Assembly (NCBI GenBank): GCA_016712145.1
Contig: JADJRO010000003.1
Location: 620,001 to 684,000, forward strand
DNA from: Saprospiraceae bacterium
GTDB lineage: Bacteria > Bacteroidota > Bacteroidia > Chitinophagales > Saprospiraceae
DNA: 64,000 bases
Direction of reading: 5' to 3'
In this document: positions 27,446-36,993 of the stretch, in pieces
How the letters are laid out: each line of letters begins with the position of its first letter
Numbering within the stretch: the first letter of the stretch is position 1
Notes under the pieces: model-generated
Database searches by the model: none
What the model was told of the DNA's origin: nothing
Seen by the model: only the letters and a program-made list of their open reading frames with translations
Position numbers and translations under genes: made by a program

Positions 27446-27517
27446 TAGCCCGTAGGGGAATCGAACCCCTCTTACCAGAATGAAAATCTGGTGTCCTAAC
27501 CCCTAGACGAACGGGCC
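27446..27517 (-). tRNA. tRNA-Glu (anticodon TTC)
   Basis: 72 nt cloverleaf on the minus strand. Acceptor GGCCCGT pairs with ACGGGCT with a G-U first pair. The anticodon arm CCAGA-TTTTCAT-TCTGG has anticodon TTC. The T arm contains GGTTCGATTCC. The discriminator is A, and CCA is not encoded. A TAnnTTTG promoter box lies 16 nt upstream and a terminator follows. Confidence 0.96.
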
Positions 27518-27532
27518 GTTAAAAAAGGACTG

Positions 27533-27540
27533 CAAATATA
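27533..27540 (-). promoter_or_regulatory. Candidate -7 element of the tRNA-Glu gene
   Basis: Minus strand TATATTTG matches TAnnTTTG in full, placing the transcription start about 9 nt before the mature tRNA. No good -33 box visible. Confidence 0.45.
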
Positions 27541-27609
27541 TAAAAGCTTTCTAGTTTAGATGAACCTTTTTGTTCGTTTTCTATTTTATTTGTACGCAAT
27601 CTTAGTTAC

Positions 27610-28599
27610 ATGAAACGCATCGCTATTAATGGTTTTGGACGAATTGGACGACTGACTCTCAGGCGTTTATTACTTAATCCGGAGGTTCAGGTCGTGGCCA
27701 TTAATGATTTAACGGATATCCCTACATTGGCTCATTTGTTTACTTATGATACCGCGCACAGGAAATTTCAAGGTACCGTAGACTACAATGAACACGCATT
27801 AATAATCAATGGTCAGGAAATTAAGGCCTTTATGATCAAGGATCCGCTTCAATTGCCCTGGGCTTCTTTACAAATTGATCTGGTGTTGGAATGTACCGGA
27901 ATCTATTTAAGCCGCGATACAGCCGCCGCTCACCTTACTGCCGGTGCAAAAAAAGTCCTGCTTTCAGCTCCTCCCAAGGATGACAGCATTCCAACCCATG
28001 TATTGGGGGTAAATGATGATCAAATTGCTGATAATCAAACGATTATTTCTAATGCTTCTTGTACTACCAATTGCCTGGCTACGGTTATCAAAGTGTTGGA
28101 TGATGCTTTTGACATCCAGTTCGCTACCATGAACACCATCCATTCCTATACCCAGGATCAACGACTTCAGGATGCACCCCACAAAGACCTCAGAAGGGCT
28201 CGCGCTGCGGCTCAGAATATTATTCCGACTTCCACAGGAGCTGCTAAAGCTGTTGAAGCCGTTTATCCTGCTATTAAAGGGAAACTGATGGCTTCATCAT
28301 ACCGGGTACCGATTATCACAGGTTCGATCATTGAGCTGGTTTGTAAAGTTCAAAAACCAGTATCGCGCGATCTGGTAAATTCAACTTTTAATGCGGCTTC
28401 CAATAATCAATTGAAGCATATTCTGGAGTATGCCACAGCTCCTTTAGTTTCTTCTGATATTATCGGCAATACGCACAGCGCAATTTTTGATTCGCAGCTT
28501 ACAGAAGTAAATGGTGAGTTTGTAAAAGTTGTAGCCTGGTATGATAATGAAGCAGGGTATTCCGCACGATTCGCTGAGATGTGCGCTAAATTTGCATAA
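27610..28599 (+). CDS. gap: Glyceraldehyde-3-phosphate dehydrogenase, type I
   Basis: 329 residues. NAD-binding Rossmann start INGFGRIGRL; catalytic cysteine C151 in SNASCTTNCLA; C-terminal signature VAWYDNEAGYSARFA. Interconverts glyceraldehyde 3-phosphate and 1,3-bisphosphoglycerate. ATG 27610. It is directly followed by pgk after 12 bp, so the two glycolytic steps are one transcription unit, the usual gap-pgk arrangement. Confidence 0.97.
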   Translation: MKRIAINGFGRIGRLTLRRLLLNPEVQVVAINDLTDIPTLAHLFTYDTAHRKFQGTVDYNEHALIINGQEIKAFMIKDPLQLPWASLQIDLVLECTGIYLSRDTAAAHLTAGAKKVLLSAPPKDDSIPTHVLGVNDDQIADNQTIISNASCTTNCLATVIKVLDDAFDIQFATMNTIHSYTQDQRLQDAPHKDLRRARAAAQNIIPTSTGAAKAVEAVYPAIKGKLMASSYRVPIITGSIIELVCKVQKPVSRDLVNSTFNAASNNQLKHILEYATAPLVSSDIIGNTHSAIFDSQLTEVNGEFVKVVAWYDNEAGYSARFAEMCAKFA

Positions 28600-28611
28600 T
28601 AAGTAAATCTC

Positions 28612-29817
28612 ATGTTGAAATCATTTCAAGTAAACGACCGGAATGTTCTCCTCCGGGTAGACTTTAATGTCCCTATTAAAAATGGAGAAATCCAGGATGA
28701 AACGAGAATTGTGAAAACATTACCAACCATTCAGTATCTCATCCAACAAGGAGCTCGAATTATCATATTATCTCATTTGGGTCGACCTTTAAAAGAATTA
28801 ATGCCTGACGGTTCCATTAATTATGGGAAATTTTCTTTGCAGCCCGTTGCCACCAAATTAGTGGAATTATTAAATTGCAACGTGTTGTTTGCTAAAGATT
28901 GTGGTGACACGGATACCCTGGCTAAAGTTCAGGAATTGCATTCCGGTGAAATTTTACTTTGTGAAAACACACGGTTTTATAAACAAGAAGAAAAAGGGGA
29001 TGTCGATTGGGCTAAAAAATTAGCAAGCTTTGGTACATTTTATGTAAATGATGCATTTGGAGCGGCACATCGTGAGCATTGCAGCACTGCTACCATTGCG
29101 CGTTTTTTTGATAAGGATCATAAAGCCTTCGGATTTTTAATGCAAAAAGAAGTTGAAAATGGATTGCGGGTACTTAAAAATCCACATCGACCGCTTACGG
29201 CTATTATTGGTGGTGCAAAAGTTTCTGATAAAATTCAACTCATTTCAAGTTTGATGGATTTTTGTGATGCAATTCTTATTGGCGGTGGAATGGCTTATAC
29301 CTTTTTAAATGCATTGGGCTTTCGCATTGGAAATTCTTTGTGTGAATTAGATAAACTGGATTTAGCAAAATCCTTGATTGAAAAAGCAAATGCAAAAAGC
29401 ATTCAATTTTTATTACCTGAAGATTCTGTTGCGGGTCAAAGTTTTGCCAATGATACAAACATTCAAATAAGTCCGGACCAAAATATTCCGGATGGCTATA
29501 TGGGTTTGGATATCGGTCCAAAGACGATTAAAACATATACACAACACATACTTAACTCAAAAACAATTATCTGGAATGGTCCAATGGGCGTATTTGAAAT
29601 GGAGCATTTTGCAAACGGGACCAAAACCATTGCTGAAGCTGTTGCAAAAGCTACAGATCAAGGTGCTTATTCTTTAATTGGTGGAGGTGATTCCGTAGCG
29701 GCCATTAATAAATACGAGCTACAAGATAAAGTAAGTTTTGTCTCAACCGGCGGCGGTGCGATGCTTGAAATGCTGGAAGGAAAACAATTGCCGGGTGTAG
29801 AAGCAATACTAAATTAA
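28612..29817 (+). CDS. pgk: Phosphoglycerate kinase
   Basis: 401 residues, full length. N-domain substrate site RVDFNVP and SHLGRP; hinge and nucleotide site GGAKVSDKI and IGGGMAYTFL; C-terminal GGGDSVAAI and FVSTGGGAMLEML. Transfers phosphate from 1,3-bisphosphoglycerate to ADP. Follows gap by 12 bp. Its stop codon region overlaps the stop of the convergent SLBB gene by 4 nt (29814-29817), leaving no intergenic terminator. Confidence 0.97.
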   Translation: MLKSFQVNDRNVLLRVDFNVPIKNGEIQDETRIVKTLPTIQYLIQQGARIIILSHLGRPLKELMPDGSINYGKFSLQPVATKLVELLNCNVLFAKDCGDTDTLAKVQELHSGEILLCENTRFYKQEEKGDVDWAKKLASFGTFYVNDAFGAAHREHCSTATIARFFDKDHKAFGFLMQKEVENGLRVLKNPHRPLTAIIGGAKVSDKIQLISSLMDFCDAILIGGGMAYTFLNALGFRIGNSLCELDKLDLAKSLIEKANAKSIQFLLPEDSVAGQSFANDTNIQISPDQNIPDGYMGLDIGPKTIKTYTQHILNSKTIIWNGPMGVFEMEHFANGTKTIAEAVAKATDQGAYSLIGGGDSVAAINKYELQDKVSFVSTGGGAMLEMLEGKQLPGVEAILN

Positions 29818-32639
29818 TTTAAACGGTCAATTAATAAAATCAACGATAAAATTGCTGTTGCCTGTGCAATAGAATCGGCAACTACCTTAGCCCAATCAAC
29901 ATCTTTGTGTTCTTTCTTTTCTTTTTGAAGCTTTGCATCTTTATAACCTACATTTATAACCGAACCTTTGTAAACTTTTGGATAGGTTCTGAAAAATAAA
30001 ACCCGCCGGGTCCGTTCAATTTTTCCATTGGCGTGCTCAACCGTAATCTTTTTAGGATCTCCATTTCCTGAAATGCCGGCAGCATAATGATCAACATAGT
30101 ATTTTGCATTTTTTCCTTCAAAATATGCAACAGAAATCGTGTTGTTATTGGCTAATAATTTATCAGGATATAAATCTTTCGCATTGGTAGCTCCTGCAAT
30201 TCGAACCAAATCTTTTTGTTTTGGCACATTGATCTGATCATTTTCTTTCAATATAAAATCAAATCGGGAATCCGGTTTTTTCATTGCATCTTTTAAATCC
30301 AACACAACATATCCAATGCTGTCTTTGACCCGATACAAGGTAGCACCTTCCGGAAATGCTTCCAGGGTTAATCCACCGGCACGCTGTATGATATCTGAAA
30401 TTTTTTCATTGGGATTTAATAAAGCATAGGGTCCGGGATATCGCACTTCTCCTTCTAAATAAACCATTTGCTGAAATTGGAATTCCGGTTGACTGCGTAT
30501 CACAACAATATCATACGGATCCAATTGAAAATCTGGCAAGGCATTCCGTTCATCCATATCTCTGGCGGATACAATCGATTTTACAATGGTTTTCGTTGGT
30601 TCGTTGTTTTTTATAACGACTCGAAAAATATCAATTTTATTAGATGCCGCATAATATGTAAAACCTTTTGCCAAATTGATCAAATCATTGGCTGACATTC
30701 CTGAACCATAGGGATATCGACCGGGTTCTTTGATAGCACCTGAAATTTCAACATACGCCTGATCGGTAAAACTGGATTGCGATAGGACTACCAAACTATC
30801 AAATGCTTTTACAAAAATATTCTGGTCGGATTGCTGATTTTCCATCACATCTTTTATGCCGATCCGAATGATTTCATAATCTTTGGTATTATTGGATTTC
30901 ATTCGAAATAAAAACGCATATGGAAATGCTTCCTGTTTGAGTCCTCCGGACAATAAGACCAGATCACGAACGCGGATATCATCATTCGGATTCAAATCAA
31001 ATTTACCGGGCAATCGCACGGCACCGTCTACGTTTACATGCGTGCGGTCTGCATAAAATGATTGTTTGTAAATGGTCAATACATCTTGTGCTTGTAATAC
31101 TTTATCTGCGTTGGCATCGCCTCGTAAAATTGCTTCAAGATCTATTCGTACCAAAGAGTAGGTTAAATTCGGATTGCGTCTTTTTAAAAATGCAAATTGT
31201 ACATTGGATTGCGGTGTAAATTCAACGCGCTTGAGCAAATCGGATAATTTTAAACCGGGTTTAAATTGGTACGATGCTTCAGCACGAACTTCACCGGAAA
31301 CAAAAACCACATCTTCTACCTGGGTTTTAATGGAGAATACCGTCAAACGATCTCCTTTTTTTAATATAAAATCACCTCCTTTTGCTAAAATTTCCTGATA
31401 CGGGATGTCAATAATTATTTTGCGGTCATTCTGAATACGTTCCAATTGAATGGTTTTAAGAATGGCATTTTCCTGCAATCCTCCGGCATATTTTATTAAA
31501 TGATTTAAATCTTCAGTTGCCAATAATTCATATTGAAACGGACGATTGATAGCGCCTTCAATTCGAACGACTTTATCAGCTACCGGTACCTGAATGATGT
31601 CATTGTTTTCAAGATAGTAATCTTTATCAGCTCCCGGATTTTGCATGAATTTATAAACATCTATCGTGCTGCTCTTTCCATTGCGAATCAGTTTAATACG
31701 ACGTACGGAGCCTAAATTATTCGGACCACCCGCAGCAATCAAAGCATTAAAGGCAGTATTGATTGCAGGAATGGTAAAGCCACCGTATTGATATACTTCA
31801 CCAAAAATATTGACATTGATGGTTCTGGAATAATTTAAACTGACATCAAATTGATTATTGGTAAATCGATAAAAACGCTTGAAATAATTATTCAACATGG
31901 TTTTCGCACGACCCAGCGTCACGCCTTTTAAAAAAATGCGGGGCATGCGTGTAGGTAAAATATAACCTTCTGCATTGAGTTCATACGTTTCGTTTAGTTG
32001 ACTGTAGCCATAAATGCTTACCGTAATTTGATCTCCAACTCCCAATACATACGATGAAGGCGGTTTAATATCGTTTGCCTGGCGATAAAGTGCCAGACTT
32101 TTATTTCTGAATATATGTTGACCCCAAATTGCAACAGTATCCTTGATGATTGGAAGTTTTCCTTCCTGATCTTTCAAACTATCCAACTGAATACCGCCAA
32201 CTTTATTTGGGATAACTGAAGGTTCTTGCTGTTTGTTTTTTGCCTGAATCCGATTTTGAATTTTATGGTCATCAATGGCAGTGGGTGCTGTTTTAGTTCG
32301 GTTTTCAGTTTTTTTCTTTGCTTCCAATTCTTTTACAGCAGTTTCAATTTCTGCTTGCAGCTGGATGGCTTGTTCAGCAGATAAGCAATTTGCCTGATCA
32401 ATATCAATTCCTTTTTCTAGCAAATAGTCCCGAAGTTCTTGCTCGCTGATACCGGTTTTTTGTAATTCAGCAAGGGCTTGATTTTCCATTAACTTTCGTT
32501 GCTGAGCCTGAACCGTAGAAGGTAATTTGCCAATACCTAAAATAAAAACAAAACCCAATAGGATTGTTCTGTATGTCATAAACCGGAATGGATTGATGGC
32601 TGCATTCAGAAAAAGATCCATACGCACGAACTGGTTCAT
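29814..32639 (-). CDS. Multi-SLBB-domain polysaccharide export outer-membrane protein
   Basis: 941 residues if started at ATG 32639, 12 bp after rfbB. An internal ATG at 32579 would place the signal peptide (TILLGFVFILGIG) at the very N-terminus and is an attractive alternative. After a helical, charged region (about 45-155) comes the Poly_export domain (GVGDQITVSIYGYSQ at about 199). At least six SLBB units follow, each with a 'v.V.G.v..PG.y......' strand pair and a 'L...AGG' helix (for example VNVDGAVRLPGKF, VYLEGEVRYPGPY). A hydrophobic helix near the end (AILSLILLI) probably crosses the outer membrane. Large Wza-like proteins of this type form the export channel for capsule or exopolysaccharide. 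Same-strand neighbours rfbB and the UDP-glucuronate decarboxylase gene supply sugars. Confidence 0.88.
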   Translation of the reverse strand: MNQFVRMDLFLNAAINPFRFMTYRTILLGFVFILGIGKLPSTVQAQQRKLMENQALAELQKTGISEQELRDYLLEKGIDIDQANCLSAEQAIQLQAEIETAVKELEAKKKTENRTKTAPTAIDDHKIQNRIQAKNKQQEPSVIPNKVGGIQLDSLKDQEGKLPIIKDTVAIWGQHIFRNKSLALYRQANDIKPPSSYVLGVGDQITVSIYGYSQLNETYELNAEGYILPTRMPRIFLKGVTLGRAKTMLNNYFKRFYRFTNNQFDVSLNYSRTINVNIFGEVYQYGGFTIPAINTAFNALIAAGGPNNLGSVRRIKLIRNGKSSTIDVYKFMQNPGADKDYYLENNDIIQVPVADKVVRIEGAINRPFQYELLATEDLNHLIKYAGGLQENAILKTIQLERIQNDRKIIIDIPYQEILAKGGDFILKKGDRLTVFSIKTQVEDVVFVSGEVRAEASYQFKPGLKLSDLLKRVEFTPQSNVQFAFLKRRNPNLTYSLVRIDLEAILRGDANADKVLQAQDVLTIYKQSFYADRTHVNVDGAVRLPGKFDLNPNDDIRVRDLVLLSGGLKQEAFPYAFLFRMKSNNTKDYEIIRIGIKDVMENQQSDQNIFVKAFDSLVVLSQSSFTDQAYVEISGAIKEPGRYPYGSGMSANDLINLAKGFTYYAASNKIDIFRVVIKNNEPTKTIVKSIVSARDMDERNALPDFQLDPYDIVVIRSQPEFQFQQMVYLEGEVRYPGPYALLNPNEKISDIIQRAGGLTLEAFPEGATLYRVKDSIGYVVLDLKDAMKKPDSRFDFILKENDQINVPKQKDLVRIAGATNAKDLYPDKLLANNNTISVAYFEGKNAKYYVDHYAAGISGNGDPKKITVEHANGKIERTRRVLFFRTYPKVYKGSVINVGYKDAKLQKEKKEHKDVDWAKVVADSIAQATAILSLILLIDRLN

Positions 32640-32651
32640 TTGTTGAGTTTA

Positions 32652-33719
32652 TTAAACGCGTTGCAAATAATGTTGCTCATAGTATTTTAAATAATCACCT
32701 GAACTCACTTTTTGTAACCATTCCGGATTGTTTAAATACCAGTCAATGGTTTTTTGAAGTCCATCCCGCAATGAACAGCTAGGCTGCCAACCGAGTTGGT
32801 GTGTTAGATAACTAAAATCAATTGCATAGCGCAAGTCATGTCCCGGTCGATCGCTTACAAATTGAATGCGACTGGCCGAACTTCCTGCCGGTCTGCCCAA
32901 TTTTTCATCCATCAATTCACAGAGTAACAAGACCAGGTCAATGTTTTTCATTTCGGATGCACCGCCAATGTTGTAAGTCTGTCCGGGTATGCCCTGATGA
33001 AATATTAAATCAATAGCAGCTACATGGTCTTCAACCCACAACCAATCCCGTACATTTTCTCCTTTTCCATAAACAGGTAATGGGTTTTGATTGAGGATGT
33101 TGTTAATAATTAATGGAATTAATTTTTCAGGAAATTGATTGGGTCCATAATTATTCGAACAATTTGAAATTAATGCGGGAAATTTATAGGTGTGAAAAAA
33201 TGATCTTACTAAATGATCTGATCCGGCTTTAGATGCAGAATATGGTGAACGAGGATCGTAAGCGGTCTTTTCAGTAAAATATCCTTCAGTCCCCAGGGAG
33301 CCATAAACTTCATCCGTGCTTACATGATAAAAACGATTTGCTTTCGTGGGATCTGTCCAAATGGCTTTAGCGCACAACAATAAATTAAGCGTACCCAATA
33401 CATTGGTTTTAATAAATGCAGTCGGATCTGAAATGGAACGATCGACATGGGATTCAGCGGCAAGATGAATTACCGCATCCGGTTGTATGGATTCAAATAA
33501 AGTTTTTAAATTATCAAAATCAACGATATCCGCTTTTACAAAATGATAAGTGGAGGCATGCTGGATGTCTATTAAATTTTCAAGATTTCCGGCATAACTC
33601 AATACGTCTAAATTGTAAATCGTGTAATCAGGATATGTGTTAACAAAACGTCGCACCAAATGCGAACCAATAAATCCGGCACCTCCGGTTATTAAGATCG
33701 TTTTTTTAGTAAAGGCCAT
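32652..33719 (-). CDS. rfbB: dTDP-glucose 4,6-dehydratase
   Basis: 355 residues from ATG 33719; five more codons upstream would overlap the preceding gene. NAD-binding [11 protein letters not shown], substrate segment DVLSYAGNLENL, AESHVDRSI, the STDEVYGSLG region with the catalytic Thr-Asp-Glu, and the YxxxK motif in YSASKAGSDH. It makes dTDP-4-keto-6-deoxyglucose. The start is 4 bp after the end of the preceding gene, and the SLBB gene follows by 12 bp, so it is in one operon. The wecE-type aminotransferase at 61.7 kb could use its product. Confidence 0.95.
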   Translation of the reverse strand: MAFTKKTILITGGAGFIGSHLVRRFVNTYPDYTIYNLDVLSYAGNLENLIDIQHASTYHFVKADIVDFDNLKTLFESIQPDAVIHLAAESHVDRSISDPTAFIKTNVLGTLNLLLCAKAIWTDPTKANRFYHVSTDEVYGSLGTEGYFTEKTAYDPRSPYSASKAGSDHLVRSFFHTYKFPALISNCSNNYGPNQFPEKLIPLIINNILNQNPLPVYGKGENVRDWLWVEDHVAAIDLIFHQGIPGQTYNIGGASEMKNIDLVLLLCELMDEKLGRPAGSSASRIQFVSDRPGHDLRYAIDFSYLTHQLGWQPSCSLRDGLQKTIDWYLNNPEWLQKVSSGDYLKYYEQHYLQRV

Positions 33720-33723
33720 GAAA

Positions 33724-34668
33724 TTAAACGACAACTTGTTTAAAATATTCGTAGGTCATTGCTAAACCTTCTTTTCGACCTACTTTGGGTTCCCATTGCA
33801 ATACCTTTTGTGCGATGCTGATATCGGGCCTTCTTTGTTTAGGATCATCTTCCGGTAAGGGATGGTAGGCGATCTTTGATTTTGTGCCTGCAACTAATTT
33901 TAAAATTTCTTCTGCAAATTCTTTCACAGTAATTTCTTCCGGATTTCCAAGATTTACCGGATAACTGTAATCACTTAATAGAAGTCGATAAATTCCTTCA
34001 ACCAAATCGTCAACGTAACAAAACGAACGCGTTTGTGATCCATCGCCAAAAACACTTAAGTCATTTCCTTTTATCGCCTGACTAAAAAATGCGGGCAATA
34101 CCCTTCCATCTTCAACCCGCATGCGGGGTCCGTAGGTATTAAAAATTCGCACAATGCGCGTTTCCAGATTGTGGTAGCGATGGTAGGCCATGGTAATCGC
34201 TTCCTGAAATCGTTTGGCTTCGTCATAAACGCCGCGTGGTCCGATTGGATTTACATTCCCCCAATAATCTTCCCGTTGCGGGTGTACCAGGGGGTCACCA
34301 TAGACTTCAGAAGTAGAGGCTATCAGCAAACGAGATTTTTTTTCTTTTGCCAAACCCAGTAAATTATGAGTTCCCAATGAACCGACTTTTAAAGTTTGAA
34401 TGGGCATTTTTAAATAATCGATCGGAGAGGCCGGCGATGCAAAATGCAGGATATAATCCAGCTTACCCGGTACATGGACAAAACGGCTCACATCGTGATG
34501 ATAAAATTCAAATTCTTTTAAGCGAAACAAATGTTCAATATTGGCCAGATTGCCGGTTATCAAATTGTCCATTCCAATAACCTGATAGCCTTCTTTAATA
34601 AAACGGTCAGAAAGATGCGAACCGATAAATCCTGCCGCTCCGGTGATTAATATTCGTTTTGTAGCCAT
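33724..34668 (-). CDS. UDP-glucuronate decarboxylase-type NAD-dependent epimerase
   Basis: 314 residues from ATG 34668; GTG 34677 is a possible start three codons earlier. Rossmann loop [12 protein letters not shown], then [29 protein letters not shown], and the catalytic [10 protein letters not shown]. The combination HFASPASP with NTYGPRM and DGRVLPAFF is typical of UDP-xylose synthase/UDP-glucuronate decarboxylases. Expected reaction: UDP-glucuronate to UDP-xylose (and UDP-4-keto-pentose). First gene of the polysaccharide operon with rfbB and the SLBB exporter. Confidence 0.88.
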   Translation of the reverse strand: MATKRILITGAAGFIGSHLSDRFIKEGYQVIGMDNLITGNLANIEHLFRLKEFEFYHHDVSRFVHVPGKLDYILHFASPASPIDYLKMPIQTLKVGSLGTHNLLGLAKEKKSRLLIASTSEVYGDPLVHPQREDYWGNVNPIGPRGVYDEAKRFQEAITMAYHRYHNLETRIVRIFNTYGPRMRVEDGRVLPAFFSQAIKGNDLSVFGDGSQTRSFCYVDDLVEGIYRLLLSDYSYPVNLGNPEEITVKEFAEEILKLVAGTKSKIAYHPLPEDDPKQRRPDISIAQKVLQWEPKVGRKEGLAMTYEYFKQVVV

Positions 34669-34676
34669 AGCTGCCA

Positions 34677-34684
34677 CAAATATA
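34677..34684 (-). promoter_or_regulatory. Candidate -7 element directly before the decarboxylase start
   Basis: Minus strand TATATTTG is a full TAnnTTTG match ending 9 nt before ATG 34668. If real, transcription would begin almost at the start codon (a near-leaderless mRNA). Confidence 0.3.
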
Positions 34685-34962
34685 AAAATTCAGAATGAAA
34701 TAGTTGATAATCAATGAAGAATACAATAAATAAAATATATATGTTATTTTTTATATATACTTATTAAGCTAAATATTAATAAATTATAAATAATAAAAGC
34801 TGGTATTTGAATCGAAAAATTGAGCTGGTTACGCCTAAATTTTACACCGGAAGAATTCAATTCTCCGTGATCTTAATGGCAGTCCTTTTAAAAACTGAAA
34901 TCGGGAAGCCACATGGAGCTCGAATGTCAGATAGATTTAGGGATTGGAGATCTGCTCGCGAG

Positions 34963-34988
34963 GGCAATGATATACGAATTTACACCGA
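34963..34988 (+). repeat. Left inverted repeat of the IS1595 transposon
   Basis: 26 bp; differs from the right end at two positions only. Preceded directly by the CTCGCGAG target duplication at 34955-34962. Confidence 0.93.
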
Positions 34989-35013
34989 GATTTAATAAGC
35001 GCAAACACCACGT

Positions 35014-35793
35014 TTATGGTGTTGCTCTAGCATTTGTAATAAATGGAATCAATCTGTTCAATTCGATTGTCATCTGGTTGCAAAGATTTCTTATTTCATC
35101 ATTTTTAATTATTCCGATATTCCTTACAACTGTAAGCATCGTATTGGCGTCAAAATTATTGTTAGCGGCTTCTTGTGAATCTAATGGGAAATGGGCCGAG
35201 GCATTATGGAGATTAGCAAAAATCATATCTTTAGATGTTTTTAAATTATCGATTTTAAATAACTTAAAAAACGCCCCAGCAGCATATATAGAGAATGTTA
35301 CACTTTCGCTTGCTGCTATGTTTGGCCTTTGTGCAATAAGAGCGTATGTATTACCAGACATTAAATGTAAATCCCTTTCTAATTTCAATAATCTTTCTTT
35401 ATGGGTCTCATAGTCCTTTTTTTGTTCTTCGTATTTGTTTTTATAGGCCTCCTCAAAAGATTCGATATTCTTCTCGATAACTTTAAGAAAATAGGAAAAT
35501 CCGACGATGGTTAGCACAACAAATATTAGCGACATATACATAATCATTCTGTCAGACTCCCTATTCATCATATCTGCGAAGGATTGTCTTTCATTATTTA
35601 TATTTTCTAATTCTAATAATAAGCTATCGTTTTTAGTAACCAAATTCTCATTGAGTTTGACTTGATTGGAAATAACTTTATTGCTTGTAATCAAGATATT
35701 CACTTTAGATTTTAAACAAGCCATTTCTATAAATGCTATGGTGGCTAAAGATGTCGCAATGAACACAAAATAGTCTTTCAAAAATTTAAGCAT
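35014..35793 (-). CDS. Transposon passenger: membrane protein with coiled coil
   Basis: 259 residues from ATG 35793, transcribed away from the transposase. Two membrane segments: about 8-26 (FVFIATSLATIAFIEMA) and about 86-105 (MYMSLIFVVLTIVGFSYFL). Between them is a polar, helical stretch (about 30-80), and after the second a long charged coiled coil (FEEAYKNKYEEQKKDYETHK, about 115-145). The C-terminal 110 residues are helical with no recognised domain. Its end is 25 bp inside the left inverted repeat. No homologue known to me. A membrane-bound sensor or effector is one possible reading, inferred from architecture only. Confidence 0.7.
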   Translation of the reverse strand: MLKFLKDYFVFIATSLATIAFIEMACLKSKVNILITSNKVISNQVKLNENLVTKNDSLLLELENINNERQSFADMMNRESDRMIMYMSLIFVVLTIVGFSYFLKVIEKNIESFEEAYKNKYEEQKKDYETHKERLLKLERDLHLMSGNTYALIAQRPNIAASESVTFSIYAAGAFFKLFKIDNLKTSKDMIFANLHNASAHFPLDSQEAANNNFDANTMLTVVRNIGIIKNDEIRNLCNQMTIELNRLIPFITNARATP

Positions 35794-35902
35794 AATAGCA
35801 TAATTTCCTATTTATCAACAAATTACATACCAGTTTAAAAATAGTGTAAATTTAATCTCAAAAATATTTGGAAATCTCAATAAATGAGCATAAATTTACA
35901 CC

Positions 35903-36844
35903 ATGAAACAATCGAACATGATAGGCGAATTTAAAACGATCTTTGATTTAGCTAAGGCTTTCCCAACAGAGCAAGACTGTTTAAATCATTTAGAATCAAT
36001 ACTTTGGGCTGATGGTGTAGTTTCTCCTTTTGATGCAACTAGTAAGGTTTACAAATGTGCTGGTGGTAAATACAAATGCAAGAACACAGGTAAATACTTC
36101 AATGTTAAAGTTGGTTCCATTTTCGAGGACACTAAAATCCCTATGATTAAGTGGTTTATGGCTTTATTCATATTTTCAAGCCACAAAAAAGGACTTAGCA
36201 GCCACCAATTAGGTAGGGATATTGGAGTTACTCAAAAAACTGCTTGGTTTATGTTACACCGTTTACGCTATGCTTTTGACCACCCAGCTTTCAAAGAAAT
36301 CATGGGAACAAATCCTGTAGAAATAGATGAAACTTACGTAGGGGGTAAAGAGAAAAACAAGCATTTCCATAAAAGAAACAAGCAAACTGGAATGAATGAC
36401 AAAGCCCCTGTATTAGCAATTTTGGAAAGGGAATCTCATGTAGTAACTGTAACCTTGCCAATAGGTCAGTCCAATAAAAAGACAATCAGACCAATTATTG
36501 AAGAAGTTGTAAACGAAAATGCTGTAATTGTTACGGATGGGTTTGGAGCCTATACAACGTTAAAAAATGACTTTGCAGCTCATTTCGTAGTTGACCATGA
36601 GAAAAACCAATACACAATTGGCGACATGCATACAAACACAGTAGAGGGCTTCTTTTCACATTTAAAAAGAGGTATTTACGGAATTTACCACCACGTTTCA
36701 GATCAGCATTTACAGAAATACGCAAATGAATTTGCTTTACGTTACAATACCAGAAAACAAACTACAAATACCAGATTTAACCTAATTTTGAATAACATTA
36801 CCACCAGAGTAAGATACCAAGACCTTATCAATCATGGAAAATAA
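35903..36844 (+). CDS. IS1595-family transposase (ISXO2-like)
   Basis: 313 residues from ATG 35903. N-terminal zinc-ribbon-like part with VYKCAGGKYKCKNTGK, then KVGSIFEDTKIPMIKW, an HTH (GRDIGVTQKTAWFMLHRLR), and the DDE-type catalytic domain: D in VEIDETYVGGKEK, D in VIVTDGFGAY, and the HTNTVEGFFSHLKRG segment carrying the third acidic position. The domain order is the standard one for the family. The first two positions of the ribbon's first cysteine pair are not obvious. It mobilises the 34963-37848 element. Confidence 0.95.
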   Translation: MKQSNMIGEFKTIFDLAKAFPTEQDCLNHLESILWADGVVSPFDATSKVYKCAGGKYKCKNTGKYFNVKVGSIFEDTKIPMIKWFMALFIFSSHKKGLSSHQLGRDIGVTQKTAWFMLHRLRYAFDHPAFKEIMGTNPVEIDETYVGGKEKNKHFHKRNKQTGMNDKAPVLAILERESHVVTVTLPIGQSNKKTIRPIIEEVVNENAVIVTDGFGAYTTLKNDFAAHFVVDHEKNQYTIGDMHTNTVEGFFSHLKRGIYGIYHHVSDQHLQKYANEFALRYNTRKQTTNTRFNLILNNITTRVRYQDLINHGK

Positions 36845-36977
36845 AAAGACCAAAAAATTTAAAGATACCCTCCCAGTTGAAGGGAAAATAAAGGCAGAAC
36901 CGATCAAAAAAAAGGACTTTGATAAAACCCTTTCAGCTCTTTTGAAAACGCCACCTCCGCAAAAGAATAATTCCTAA
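36834..36977 (+). CDS. 47-residue basic protein following the transposase
   Basis: ATG 36834 lies inside the last codons of the transposase (11-nt overlap, ATGGAAAATAA) and the frame ends at TAA 36975-36977. The product is lysine-rich and ends FDKTLSALLKTPPPQKNN. I recall similar 'FDK.L..LL..PPP' tails in small proteins next to transposases in Bacteroidota, but have not checked. The overlap points to translational coupling and a helper or regulatory role for transposition. Confidence 0.65.
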   Translation: MENKKTKKFKDTLPVEGKIKAEPIKKKDFDKTLSALLKTPPPQKNNS

Positions 36978-36993
36978 TAGTTAATTCTTTGAC

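Noticed and set aside
34913..35413. 166-codon plus-strand ORF
   Set aside because: Antisense to the 259-residue passenger gene and crosses the transposon's left end.
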